Origin: Epiperipatus broadwayi
Lineage: Eukaryota > Onychophora > Udeonychophora > Euonychophora > Peripatidae
Length of the DNA stretch: 64,000 nt
Assembly: GCA_028023455.1 (NCBI GenBank)
Contig: JAQFVV010012419.1
Coordinates: 1,622,501 to 1,686,500, forward strand
Reading direction: 5' to 3'
The translations under genes were made by a program, and so were the position numbers. Shown here piece after piece: positions 36,400 to 47,269 of the stretch (position 1 is the first letter of the stretch; the number at the start of each line of letters is the position of its first letter). The notes below the pieces were generated by a model. That model saw only the letters and a program-made list of their open reading frames with translations, ran no database searches and had not been told where the DNA came from.

Positions 36400-38200
36400 A
36401 ACAATGAAAGAATGTCAAAAGAAAAAAACTTGGAAACCCATGTGGGTATATCAAGAACCTATCACCTTCATCTGTTAAGCTAAAAGATGCTGAAATTTCT
36501 GCTCTGGAAAAATGATTAAATTTTTCTACCATATTATCTAATATTCCTTTATTTGATATAATGGCAGTTAGTATGGACGTCATTCAAGAATTTCCATTGA
36601 AGAAAGAATGGAATTACATTGGAGAATAAAGAAAATACTTCAGAGATAGCAAAAATTGATATGAAACATTTGCTATGATGAAGGAAAGGTATTAAGTCTC
36701 TCAAAGTAAATTCTTGCTGCTGACAAAGGAATGCTACATTTTTAATGATTAAAACTGATTATGACAACAAATTACAAGAATTATTTATAGCAAACCAATG
36801 CAGAAATGACAAAAATCTGATACCTAATGCAAAAACAAAGATACAAACATACCTAATGCAAAAACAAAGATACAAACATCACCTAGAAAAATCACATGCA
36901 TTTCACCAATTCAGAAAAAAATTAATTAATATCACATATTAGCAAAATTTCTCATCTTTATGGTCTTTCTAATGTTCTATTAAGATCTATTTTTAGTTCT
37001 AGATATTCACCTTGCTAAAACTTGTCAAGTTTTTTTTTCATAGTTCTCAATTCTTTGTTATCTAAAAGATGGCACTTTATTGTAAAATTAATGAATAATA
37101 CAAATATTGAAAGAATTGACATATTTGTAAGCTTTGATATAGAAAGCGTATTCACAAATAGTTCATGTAATGAAGTTTTGTACACTGTAAGGAAATGATT
37201 GAATCGTGACTATAGCAAACCGGAAGAATTCTTCCTATTGATAGTATAATGGAACTATTAAGATTCTTCATAACAATAACATACTTTCAGTACAATTCAG
37301 AATTCTTCCAACAAAATCAAAGGATAGCTATGTGATCACCATTGTCATCTTTTATTAACAATATTTACATGCTACAACTTGAAACCACAGTTATAAGCAC
37401 TACTCCATATCCACTTAATGTTTGTCTCCACTATGTTGATATATTTATTGTATCACTATATAGTGAATTACTATTATAAACATTATGGACACATATTATG
37501 TCCTCTTCAATAAAATTCACCCTCAAATCAAAACAAAAACATAAACTGGCATTTCTGAATGTTCTTCTAATATGACCCTCTCATGGTGAAATCAAATTAT
37601 AGTTTAAAGAAAACCAACTATACAATAAAATTTCTTAGTACATATATCCAATCATACCAGAAATACAAAATACAATGTGATAATATTATTATGGAACAGA
37701 ATAAAAAAAGTTTGTTCAGAAGTCAGTGATTTAAAAAAAGAAATCTATAGAAAAAAAACTTTCATGAAAAATAATTATCCATCAACCATCATTAAGACAC
37801 CTTAAGTAGACCACAAAAAGAACTGACAAAAACATTAACTTTATCCATTTATCCATATATATCAAGAATAACAGCCAAACTATATGCAGTAAATTTAACA
37901 TCAGAAGAGCATTTCAAACCCATAACAAACTAAGAGGAATTTTAATAACAACAACATAAACTTGAAATGCTGAATAACAAAAACTGCATCTAAGAAATAT
38001 GCAAATGTGGAAGAATATACATGGATGAGACCAGTCACTCCATCAAAAAGTGATCGAGAGAGCACAAACTGATGATTAGAAGAGAAAAAATAGCAGATCA
38101 TGCATGTAAACAATGAATACATGTTGGGATAGAGAGGAAAAAGTACAAATAAAAAAATATAAAAAATTGCACATGTCACTTGTGATTGATGTCTGGAAGC
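36400..38200 (+). pseudogene. Penelope-like element, RT to GIY-YIG endonuclease, decayed
   Basis: This copy runs in order through the PLE protein. The N-terminal motif SSVKLKDAEISALEK with NIPLFDIMA is at about 36466-36560. KFLLLTKE (about 36709) follows. RT motif A, FVSFDIESVFTN, is at about 37119-37154 with its catalytic Asp kept. FFITITYFQYNSEFF and AMSPLSSFINN-like sequence mark motif B (about 37268-37370). Motif C reads HYVDIFIV (about 37428-37451), where the usual Tyr-Val-Asp-Asp has lost an Asp. After PYISRITAKLYAV (about 37850) comes the endonuclease with CKCGRIYMDETSHSIKK (from 38000) and EHKLMIRREKIADHAC. Many stops and frameshifts are present. A 29-bp tandem duplication (36822-36880) lies within it. 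Identification is by motif order, and I consider it strong. Confidence 0.78.
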
Positions 38201-38209
38201 CATTAATTA

Positions 38210-38960
38210 ATTGTACTCTTAAAAAAAAATGGAGAAATAAGTAAGTATATGAAATTTCTACTCACTATTGCTGTTGGGAAAAAAAATCAGTTAGGGCATA
38301 CCTTTACCATTTCAATATTCAAGAATATAAAGATTCAGATTCATTCCATGCTGGTTCTGTCACTGCTCAGACCAGAAACACCTAAAAGAGATTAATACCA
38401 CTTGAAATGTATTAAATACTAACCTGTGTGCTATTATTAACAGTTGAATGTGTTTAGAAAGTTTAAATCAAGTTTAATTTTTTTTTTAGAAACATTCAGT
38501 TCTTATTGCTAGATAATGAGAATAAACCAACAAGTAATTAATATTTCTAATACTTATCCCTTATCAGTATTTATCGCTATCAACTTGTTATACTTTAATC
38601 TAAAGGAAATCACAGTTATGCTGTCATGAGCCTGGAATAAATATCTTAATGATTATTAACAATCATTTATTAGGCTAGAGATTATCATATTATTTTTGAT
38701 CTAGATAAACACCTTAGGATTTAATTAAGGACCAATATATCTATTATTCTTAAATACAATCACATTAAATTATTTCCATTCTATGACTTTTTTTCATGTA
38801 TAACAATATACTTATAACACATATACTCTTATCATATGAATAATGATATCCATAAAATATATCTTTATTATTGTATTTAGAATATAATGACATTAAAATC
38901 TTATAAGTAAACTATTATATAAAAATATTAATATAATGATTTAAAATTAATATATATATA
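38210..38960. other. AT-rich sequence, possible PLE 3' flank
   Basis: About 150 bp past the PLE, CTGGTTCTG and CAGACCAG (about 38350-38375) form a stem followed by AAAC, a possible ribozyme remnant lacking the CTGANGA box. The rest is A+T-rich and ends in a TA tract at the array start. Confidence 0.35.
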
Positions 38961-39116
38961 TATATATGAAAAACAAAAACAAGTTTTATATATGTAAACT
39001 TGCTATCACTTGTATTTATGATCAATAGATGGAGCTTTACCAAGACCTTCAAACAAGTGTAATTTTGTTTACATAAACGTCAGAGTCAGAATTCACTGTC
39101 TCTTTTATTGGCTCCA

Positions 39117-39163
39117 CCCTCAGATCAGCTGATTTCAAGCTGATTTGCTATCATCAGTGAAGG
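39117..39163 (-). ncRNA. hammerhead-like ribozyme motif, array unit 1
   Basis: Reading the minus strand: CCTTCA (stem I), CTGATGA (core), TAGC-AAATCA-GCTT (stem II, 3 bp), GAA, ATCAGCTGAT (closing A-U plus a 3-bp stem III), C (cleavage position, ATC), TGAGGG (stem I partner, one G-U). The invariant hammerhead positions are all present. The short stem III and stem II suggest weak activity as a monomer, as reported for minimal type I motifs. This is inferred from sequence only. Confidence 0.6.
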
Positions 39164-39528
39164 ATAGGAGTTAGAAACTAGACCTAAACACTAACTCCAA
39201 GTGTTTATACAACAAGTTTCTATCAGTTTGCAAGCATGAATTTTTTAGACACGTAAATGTCTTCAAACTCAGCTTATCAAGCCAGATAGCTATATGGGTC
39301 TAAATTCAGTTCAGTTTCTCCACATAGTCAAAGCTACTGCAATATATATCATTGCAAATAACCTTAAAGGTACATTTATGAAAAACAAAAACAAGTTTTA
39401 TATACGTAAACTTGCTATTGCTTGTATTTATGATCAATAGATGGAGTTTTACCAAGACCTCCAAACAAGCATATTTTTGTTTACATAAACGTCAGAGTCA
39501 GAATTCACTGTCTCTTTCATTGGCTCCA

Positions 39529-39575
39529 CCCTCAGATCAGCTGATTTCAAGCTGATTTGCTATCATCAGTGAAGG
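39529..39575 (-). ncRNA. hammerhead-like ribozyme motif, array unit 2
   Basis: Identical over the motif to the unit-1 copy and 412 bp away, in the same orientation. Cleavage at both sites of a transcript would release a monomer of about 412 nt. Confidence 0.6.
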
Positions 39576-40168
39576 ATAGGAGTTAGAAACTAGACCTAAA
39601 CACTAATTCCAAGTGCTTATGCAACAAGTTTCTATCAGTTTGCAAGCATGAATTTTTTAGACACATAAATTTTACATCTTCAAACTCAGCTTATCAAGCC
39701 AGATAGCTATATGGGTCTGAATTCAGTTCAGTTTCTCCACATAGTCAAAGCTTCTGCAATATATATCATTGCAAGAAACCTTAAAGGTACATTTATGAAA
39801 AACAAAAACAAGTTTTATATACATAAACTTGCTATCGCTTGCATTTATGATCAATAGATGGAGCTTTACCAAGACCTCCAAACAAGCATATTTTTGTTTA
39901 CATAAATACAAGTGATAGCAAGTTTACATATATAAAACTTGTTTTTGTTTTTCATAAATGTACCTTTAAGGTTTCTTGCAATGATATATATTCAGAAGAT
40001 TTGACTATGTGGAGAAACTGAACTGAATTCAGACCCATATAGCTATCTGGCTTGATAAGCTGAGTTTGAAGACATTTACGTGTCTAAAAAATTCATGCTT
40101 GCAAACTGATAGAAACTTGTTGCATAAATGCTTGGAGTTAGTGTTTAGGTCTAGTTTCTAACTCCTAT

Positions 40169-40215
40169 CCTTCACTGATGATAGCAAATCAGCTTGAAAT
40201 CAGCTGATCTGAGAG
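40169..40215 (+). ncRNA. hammerhead-like ribozyme motif, first inverted unit
   Basis: On the plus strand, CCTTCA, CTGATGA (40175-40181), the hairpin, GAA, ATCAGCTGAT, C (40209) and TGAGAG. Only stem I differs (TGAGAG for TGAGGG); the catalytic core is intact. Confidence 0.55.
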
Positions 40216-40579
40216 TGGAGCCAATGAAAGAGACAGTGAATTCTGACTCTGAAGTTTATGTAAACAAAATATGCTTGTTTGGAGGTCTTGGTAAAGCTCC
40301 ATCTATTGATCATAAATACAAGCGATAGCAAGTTTATGTATATAAAACTTGTTTTTGTTTTTCATAAATGTACCTTTAAGGTTATTTGCAATGATATATA
40401 TTGCAGTAGCTTTGACTATGTGGAGAAACTGAACTGAATTCAGAACCATATAGCTATCTGGCTTGATAAGCTGAGTTTGAAGACATTTACGTGTCTAAAA
40501 AATTCATGCTTGCAAACTGATAGAAACTTGTTGCATAAACGCTTGGAGTTAGTGTTCAGGTCTAGTTTCTAACTCCTAG

Positions 40580-40626
40580 ACTTCACTGATGATAGCAAAT
40601 CAGCTTGAAATCAGCAGAACTGAGGG
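40580..40626 (+). ncRNA. hammerhead-like ribozyme motif, second inverted unit, damaged
   Basis: The core CTGATGA, hairpin and GAA are kept, but stem III reads ATCAGCAGAA instead of ATCAGCTGAT. The closing A-U pair and the ATC cleavage triplet are therefore lost. It is probably inactive. Confidence 0.45.
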
Positions 40627-40724
40627 CGGAGCCAATGAAAGAGACAGTGAATTCTGACTCTGATGTTTATGTAAACAAAAATACACTTGTTTGGAGGTCT
40701 TGATAAAGCTCCATCTATTGAACA

Positions 40725-41430
40725 CACACACACACATATATTATATATATATATATAAAGAAAGTTAATGTTAACACTAACTGAAATAATTATACAAATA
40801 TATAAACCATTATATAATTACAAATATCCAGTAATGCCCTCTTTAAAAGTCTATGTCTCAATAATAGCGAACTTCTAACATTTGAAAGAAGCTATTGGAT
40901 GACAAACTAATTTTTAAAACTTTTCAACCAACAGAATTTAAATATGAGAAAGAAAAAGATAAAAATAACAATTTTAAATCTCACATGCATTTCTATGATT
41001 TGAGAAAGAAGATGCTCTGAAGAAGGTACTTGTTATTGTACTGAAACATCAACTATTTAATTATTTTACTATATGGCATATACTGAAAATAATTATAATA
41101 TGAAATCATCATTTATCTGTGAAAATATTAGAATTAATATATATATATAATATTTATCAATAATATTCAAACAAATTTTGTTTTATATAATTCTTTTATG
41201 CTAATAAGCATTACTTGAGTTATAGATTTCTGATTATTGTAAGACTACTTTCAGTACTCTATTTTTTATCATTTCACCTACTGTTTGCTTTTATTATTAA
41301 TAATATTTTAATGTTATTAAAACAAAAAAATATTATTTATTTATTAATTTATTTAACATACACAATTGTTTTTTATATAAACAGATTCACTATTATAAAA
41401 TATTCCAAAGGAAGTTGCAGAAAAGACAAA
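40725..41430. other. simple repeats and AT-rich sequence with a hammerhead-like core
   Basis: CA and TA repeats lie at 40722-40758. On the plus strand CTGAAGA (41017-41023), an imperfect GTAC hairpin and GAAAC (41043-41047) repeat the CTGANGA-stem-GAAA pattern. An open frame at 41215-41511 is low-complexity. Confidence 0.4.
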
Positions 41431-41435
41431 ATCAC

Positions 41436-41644
41436 CTGCAGCTTTCTTAAGGGTTTCAATTCCATCATTGCAGTCATACATTTAAAGTTTGTGTTGTATA
41501 CATTTACATAATCAATGGATGCTAAATTCCATTTATGAATTACAATAAGTAGAGGCTGTTCAGAATCTGTTGATGAAGGAATATCTAGAGATAATAAATA
41601 CAACTGGATTTGCTTTGATCCAAAACGAGAAATATATTTTGAAT
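41436..41644 (-). other. possible host-gene exon, unrecognised
   Basis: The minus strand is open across this block. It has ordinary amino-acid composition (LYLLSLDIPSSTDSEQPLL, then IHKWNLASIDYVNVYN) unlike its AT-rich surroundings. A good splice donor, CTGCAG/GTGATT, lies at its 3' end (exon edge 41436). A weak acceptor, TTATGAG, lies at about 41645. The alternating hydrophobic pattern with IHKWN could suit a beta-propeller blade, but I do not recognise the family and infer no function. The ORF continues past the donor, so the exon end is a guess. Confidence 0.35.
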
Positions 41645-41649
41645 CTCAT

Positions 41650-43085
41650 AAGAAGTTCATTTTTTTGCTGTAATTATTTGTTTATTGATTCTTGGTTGAC
41701 ATCCAAAAAAAGGAATCTTGATTTGAGATGACTCACATATAAAAAAAATTATATCTTGAGCTATTAGAAAGCCTGACATGCTTAACAGTTTTTAATATAT
41801 TTCATGTAAGATATTTATTATGATAATTGATTATGAATAGATTTGAAATTAATTTCTAGTTTATCAGAATCTTCAATTATATTTTTATTTGGAACATTAA
41901 TAACAATGTTTGGTTATAAAACTACCTATAAAGTCATTTTATAAAAAGAAAAATTCAATGTATTTACTTATATAGTGAAATATCTAATCGCTTAACTTCA
42001 CTTACATGCTATCTAAATAAAAACATAAAGAAACAAATAAAAATGTAAATAAACAAACAAAAAACATTAAAATTGTTCAAATTTTACAATATTCAACACA
42101 GCAGTTTTTTTCATGTTAGTATCATAGGAAATCACATGGAGACAGGGGAAGAAAAATTTATAAATAAAATTTACAATCCACATTATGCCTAATTATGTTT
42201 ATTAATAAAAATTTTGTTAGTTTATGTCAAAAGCACATATATTTTATTCTTCCTTTATAATTCTTTTTGAATTTAATGTGGCTTATTTTGAATAATAAAA
42301 TATTTTCAGAATGTATAAAATTTTAGAACATAACCTAGAAGTCGATACTGATTTTAAAAAAACATTAAAACAATTAGAAATATTGTAATCCCTTGATAAG
42401 ACCACTATTGTATTTCTATAAGGAAAAAAGGGATTGAAACAAAATAAGAATATTATTCAGAGTGTATTTAATAATTGCAAACATTTCATTACTAACTTTA
42501 TTTTAAATATAGAAATAAGTCATCAAGATTTTTATTATTGCTTCAATGAATGCATGAGTCAACACAGATTGAGTAAAAAATATATATGAGTCTTCTCAAT
42601 TTATTATTAGATTAAATTTTTTTGTTTATACTATAATTTTAATTTATGTCTGCATAATACCATTCATATGAAAAGCATCTGTGTTATATATATATATATG
42701 GATGATCAATAAACAATATATATTCTAATCTAGTTAATGTTTATCAATAAAACATAAGCTATTGTGTTATATATATATATATATATTTGTACACAAAAGG
42801 AGCTTGGAACAAAATATAACCTAGTTCATGAGTTCACAGTACATGTACCACAATAATAGTCATAAATATTCATTTTAAATAAATAAAGTTTATTTATTAA
42901 AAAAATCAGAATCAATTATTATTTAGTTATAAAATAATGCTATGCTTCAAATTAACTTATTTGACTAAATTAATAATTAAAAAAATGTATAAAAAAGGTT
43001 TTATTAAAAAACATTTAATTTGTTACAAATTTAACACCCTCTCTCTATTCTTATTTAAAAGATTTTAGTGACAACTTTGGTCATA
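41650..43085. other. AT-rich sequence without a gene
   Basis: Short TA repeats lie at about 42685-42700 and 42766-42785. Nothing else is recognised. Confidence 0.5.
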
Positions 43086-43090
43086 TTTAC

Positions 43091-43665
43091 AAACAAGGTA
43101 GTGTACTTAATTAGTGAAGAACTTACTAGCTTCACACTCTTAAATCAAAATGCTTTACATTTGCCTATATAATTAGAAAGTAGGTTGAAGATAAAATGGC
43201 TGCTCTTATCTTTGTAAAGTCATAATCTTGTGTTAAGATTTGTAGAGTTCCCTCTCATGGTAAAATTAAGAACTCAAGGCACATAGTATTAAGGTAAAAG
43301 CCTTATATGTATTTGTGTGCTGACCATGTGATTAATAAGAATTCATGTTTACAACTTTAAAATGATTCAAAATATTTCTAATTATAAGATCCAAATATTA
43401 ACTCATTGTGAATCAAAAGATTTCACAAATGTTGATTTCTAAACAAGGTAGTGGATTTAATTAGTGAAGAACTTACTAGCTTCACACTCTCAAATCAAAA
43501 TGCTTTGGAGTTGTCTATAGAATTAGAAAGTAGTTTGAAGACAAGATGGCCACTTTTATCTTTATAAAGTCATAATCTTGTGTTAAGATTTGTAGAGGTC
43601 TTTCTCATGGTAAAATTAAGCACTGAAGATGCATAGTATTAAGGTTAAAGCTTTATATGTATCTT
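43091..43665 (+). repeat. 350-bp direct tandem duplication
   Basis: Two copies, from 43091 and 43441, both start AAACAAGGTAGTG and share about 220 bp: AATTAGTGAAGAACTTACTAG, then CATAATCTTGTGTTAAGATT, then CATAGTATTAAGG. They are about 85-90% alike by eye. The 130 bp between the similar parts is unique. There is no ORF or RNA motif. Confidence 0.85.
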
Positions 43666-43669
43666 TCTA

Positions 43670-44540
43670 ACATTTATTTTTGTAATGGTTCAGAAAATGT
43701 TAAAACATTTTTAATAAAAAAAATAGGCTTGAATTTAAATAATAAAAAATTTATTTAAAGCTGAGTGCTTTTAATCCTGAGTAGTATCATAATCATTCAT
43801 GTCAAAAGGAAGTTGAAATCTAGATTTAAAGTTACTTTTGAATATTATATAATAGATTAACATAAAATTGAATTTGTAGAAGTAGATTTACATATTAATG
43901 GTGAAAGTGGATGCTGCAAATGCCATTTTTAAAAAAAAAGAGGTGCTAAAATCCTTTTTATTAATGATGTGATGATCTTTAGCTATTGACCACACTTCTT
44001 TCACTTTTATCTTTTTGTTGTCTCTCTCAACACATTTATGTTTACAAATAAATCTTTATTCTATATTATATTTTGATAATGTTTATATTATTTATTGTAA
44101 ATATAAGTTTAAAACCAAAGATATTCTAAAAGATTAAATTTGAACTTGGGAAAATAGAAAAATAAAATGCTAATCTAAATATGTAATGGTAATAATGGTT
44201 TTTTAAAAATTGGATCATAATCTTGCTTATTCATAAAAATTATTGAATGAAATATTTCTTATTTGTATTCCATTTTTAAAATAAAAACAAATTTTAGTTG
44301 AGATATTAAAAATAATGAAAATAGGTTATGAAATTCAAAATTACACTTATTATTATTAAAACTAAAAAAAAAAATGCTCACCACCATTAGTAAAATTTAA
44401 TTTTAATAATATATATTTTTTGGTTTAAATAAATATTTTAGAATATGCTGCATAAAAAAGCTTAAATATGTAAATATATTACCTAAAATTACAATTTTTC
44501 TTTCATAAATATTAAAAGAAAAAAGCATGCTCAGAAAAGA
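43670..44540. other. AT-rich sequence without a gene
   Basis: Nothing recognised. Confidence 0.5.
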
Positions 44541-44558
44541 CAAAGGCCAAATAATTTA

Positions 44559-44824
44559 CCAATCAGAGATGCTGTTGGCTTTTGTGTTTTATGATACAAC
44601 CAATGAGAACAATGTTGGCTTTTATTGAGTTGGGTAATTTGCATAAAGTCTGTATAATACTGTCATATTCAGATTTTTTAAAGTAACAATTTTAGTTCTA
44701 ATTTCTACCACAAAAAACTAATGTCGATAATTGCAAAATAGTGAAGAAACGGTAAAGCAATTGCATTACCACCATAATGCCCCCCAAATATCCCAAAATT
44801 GGTGACAAACTCATGACTGGCTGA
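44559..44824 (+). promoter_or_regulatory. promoter-like cluster: two CCAAT boxes, octamer, TATA-like box
   Basis: CCAATCAG (44559-44566), CCAATGAG (44600-44607), the octamer ATTTGCAT (44637-44644) and TATAAT (44653-44658) occur in the order and spacing of some histone-type Pol II promoters. About 120 bp downstream an ATG (44777) opens a 15-codon frame, MPPKYPKIGDKLMTG, ending at 44824. The start is reminiscent of a histone H2B N-terminus, but no histone fold follows. It could be a promoter fossil or chance. Confidence 0.25.
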
Positions 44825-44829
44825 AAACA

Positions 44830-45650
44830 AATTAAATAATATATATAAAATATGGCTCACAGTTCTTAATTACCTTTTATGACTACCAAAATACTGAATT
44901 TATATCCAGAATTATGACAAAACGTACATTTTTAAAACTTCATTTTAGTAACTTATATACAGATCTTGATTATATTTATTTTTATAAAAAGAAATATTTT
45001 AGTTTTGATAAGTTAAAGTTTTGTTTTATAAAATCTGACTTTAAAATAAAAAGATAATAAACTAAAAATATACTTCATATTTTTTAGACACAACTTAGTT
45101 ATATTTGAGAAAATTTATAAGCTTAACTTTTTTTTAAATATTAAGAAGAGTTTTATTTTTTTATTTTTTTGTATGAATAAGCTAAAAACTGTGATCTTTA
45201 TAATAACACAGAGCTTAAAAGAAATAAAATGCTATATTGAAGAAAATGTTACATAGAACAGTACATGAGTGAATGCTAGCTCCACCTTGTGAGGAATTAT
45301 TAAGCAAAATTTTAAAGTATAAAGTAGATTGTTTTTTTTTTAAAAAAAGGCTTATAAATATTAGGGACAACGGATAAATGATATGAAAGTGTTATATCAT
45401 TTGAATGTAAAATTTTAATACAATTACAATTTTTATTTTCTTTTATTTTTCGTTTTTAAAAAACAATAGATTAAATATAATTACTTATAAAAGAAAAGAA
45501 AAAAAATCAAATATAATATTATTTTAACTGAAAAATAAAAAAATATCTACAACTCATGTTTATATATATATAAACAAAAAAACATCAATTTCCAAGGTAG
45601 CAAAAAATTAGTGATTGTAACTTAATATAAAAAATAGAACAAACCTTCAG
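44830..45650. other. AT-rich sequence without a gene
   Basis: Homopolymer-rich, nothing recognised. Confidence 0.5.
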
Positions 45651-45652
45651 CC

Positions 45653-46028
45653 ATGCACTTTTCAAGAATGTATATGCACTCAAGCAGAAGCATCATTTTA
45701 AAAACATAAGTCAAACACTTATGTTTAGATTTTACCATTATATACACCAACCTTTGACTACCATGCTGAAATCTGGATTTTAACCTATTCTGTGCCTGCT
45801 ATACAATGTGACACATGAATTGGATAAACTCATTCATTTTATAGCAGGAATTGATAGAATATCATTTTTAATCATCTAGAATTAGAAATAAATATTAGGT
45901 AAAGCCCTAATTTCTGCACCCTGAATAAACATTGGCTTATATAATGATAAGCTGTAAGCTTAAATGGCTCACATATGCTTTCAAAATGATGCTTATGGGT
46001 GAGTGCATGCAAATTCTTGAAAAGGGCT
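45653..46028. repeat. foldback repeat, ~376 bp
   Basis: Long inverted arms: ATGCACTTTTCAAGAATGTA, AGAAGCATCATTTT and CATGCTGAAATCTGG on the left pair with TTGAAAAGGGC, AAAATGATGCTTAT and CTAATTTCTGCACCCTG on the right. The arms reach about 130 bp with perhaps 75-80% match. There is no ORF, and no hammerhead core was found in it. Confidence 0.75.
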
Positions 46029-46029
46029 T

Positions 46030-46545
46030 GACCAGAGATTTATTCTCTTTTTTATATTACATATGTAATCAGTTGCTATATAAATAAACTATTGATTGTA
46101 ATTTAAATAAATATTTTCTACTTATTTTTTTCCAAATAGTAGACAGATAATAAATAATATTAAATAATAATAAAACTCAAAGCTTACAAGTGCATTTATT
46201 ATTCATATATTATTAAATAGTCAGGCCTATATAATTTAAGACATATAATAATTACTAATTGAAATATATTTCCAAATTTTTATGTACATATATGTTGTCT
46301 TTATGACTATTTATAATTTATATATAAAAATTATAAGTGATCATATATATAAACTGTGATTTAAACAATATATGTACAGATTATTTTCAACATCTCTGTG
46401 TAAGTTATAATCAGAAATAATCTATTTGTATTAATGGAGAATATTTATTAAACCTTTAATTTTTATTATTGTTATTACATATGAAACCATATCCAACATT
46501 CTTATACACTTAACAATATAATTTTTACACCAAAACTTTACTCTT
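46030..46545. other. AT-rich sequence without a gene
   Basis: Nothing recognised. Confidence 0.5.
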
Positions 46546-46550
46546 ACTAT

Positions 46551-47262
46551 TTTGACTGTCCTGCAGTCATCATCAGAGCTACAATAGCTAAATATATAAT
46601 CACACAATTAATACATTATATTTATATACATAATCAATAATATACATCTTAGCCTGACCATTATAAATAATCATTTTCCATTTTATTATTCTATTTTTAA
46701 CTAATTTTATTTTCTTATTTATAGTATTTTATTACAATTTTAAAACTTTAATCTTTAAACTCTACTATTTAATCTATCATTTTATTATTATCTTTTTAAT
46801 TATACTTTCTTAATTACTTCCAAACTTTTTTTTTTTATTATATATTTATCTATTAACTTTTTTACATGATAAATTACCTTTTTATTACATTACTTAATAC
46901 TTACATCTTTATAATCCTATTTCCAAAAACCAACTGACAAATTTTCAAAAATTCTTATACTTGTTTAACACCTCCCTCTATCATCATTTTCTTCAACTTT
47001 ATTTTTAAACCTTTTTATATTCAAACTATTATTAATAAATAATAACTATAATTATTCATAAAATTATTGCCTTTACTGTAAAATCTCTATTAAGACTTAG
47101 TTTTATATTTTTAATCAATATTGCCTCTTTAATTTTCATATCCCTTCCACTATTTGTATAATTAATAATTTTTATAATATCCTTGGAAATGTTATCATAT
47201 GTAAATATAGAAATCAATACATAAAGAAAGGAGGGAAAAGAAGAAAATTGTATTGCTTCCAT
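46551..47262 (-). pseudogene. Penelope-like element C-terminal tail and 3' region
   Basis: At 47262-47056 the minus strand encodes INYTNSGRDMKIKEAILIKN followed by KLSLNRDF. This matches the end of GIY-YIG endonucleases of PLEs, where a Lys-Ile-Lys-Glu-Ala segment precedes a Ser-Leu-Asn end. AT-rich 3' sequence follows. Near its end, minus-strand CTGATGA (46570-46576), TGACTG-CAGGA-CAGTCA (6-bp stem) and AAA (about 46553) form a hammerhead-like core lacking the G of GAAA. The upstream RT is absent. Confidence 0.5.
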
Positions 47263-47269
47263 TATTGTT

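Larger units (their letters stand above)
38966..40724. repeat. array of ~411-bp units, direct then inverted, each full unit with a hammerhead-like ribozyme
   Basis: Direct units start at 38966 and 39378, and a third, truncated unit runs 39795-39905. Two inverted units follow, 39906-40312 and 40313-40724. Unit landmarks in order: ATGAAAAACAAAAAC, TGATCAATAGATGGAGC, TTTGTTTACATAAA, CATCAGTGAAGGATAGG, GTTAGAAACTAGACC, CAAACTCAGCTTATCAAGCC. Units differ by a few per cent. The direct units carry the ribozyme-like motif on the minus strand (39117-39163, 39529-39575), the inverted ones on the plus strand (40169-40215, about 40580-40626). The array begins in a TA tract and ends in CA/TA repeats. It contains no ORF with a recognisable product. 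It is related to the foldback at 10906-11217. Confidence 0.92.

Noticed and set aside
39723-39911. Minus-strand ORF of 62 codons in the 411-bp array
   Set aside because: It crosses a unit boundary and is not preserved in the other units.
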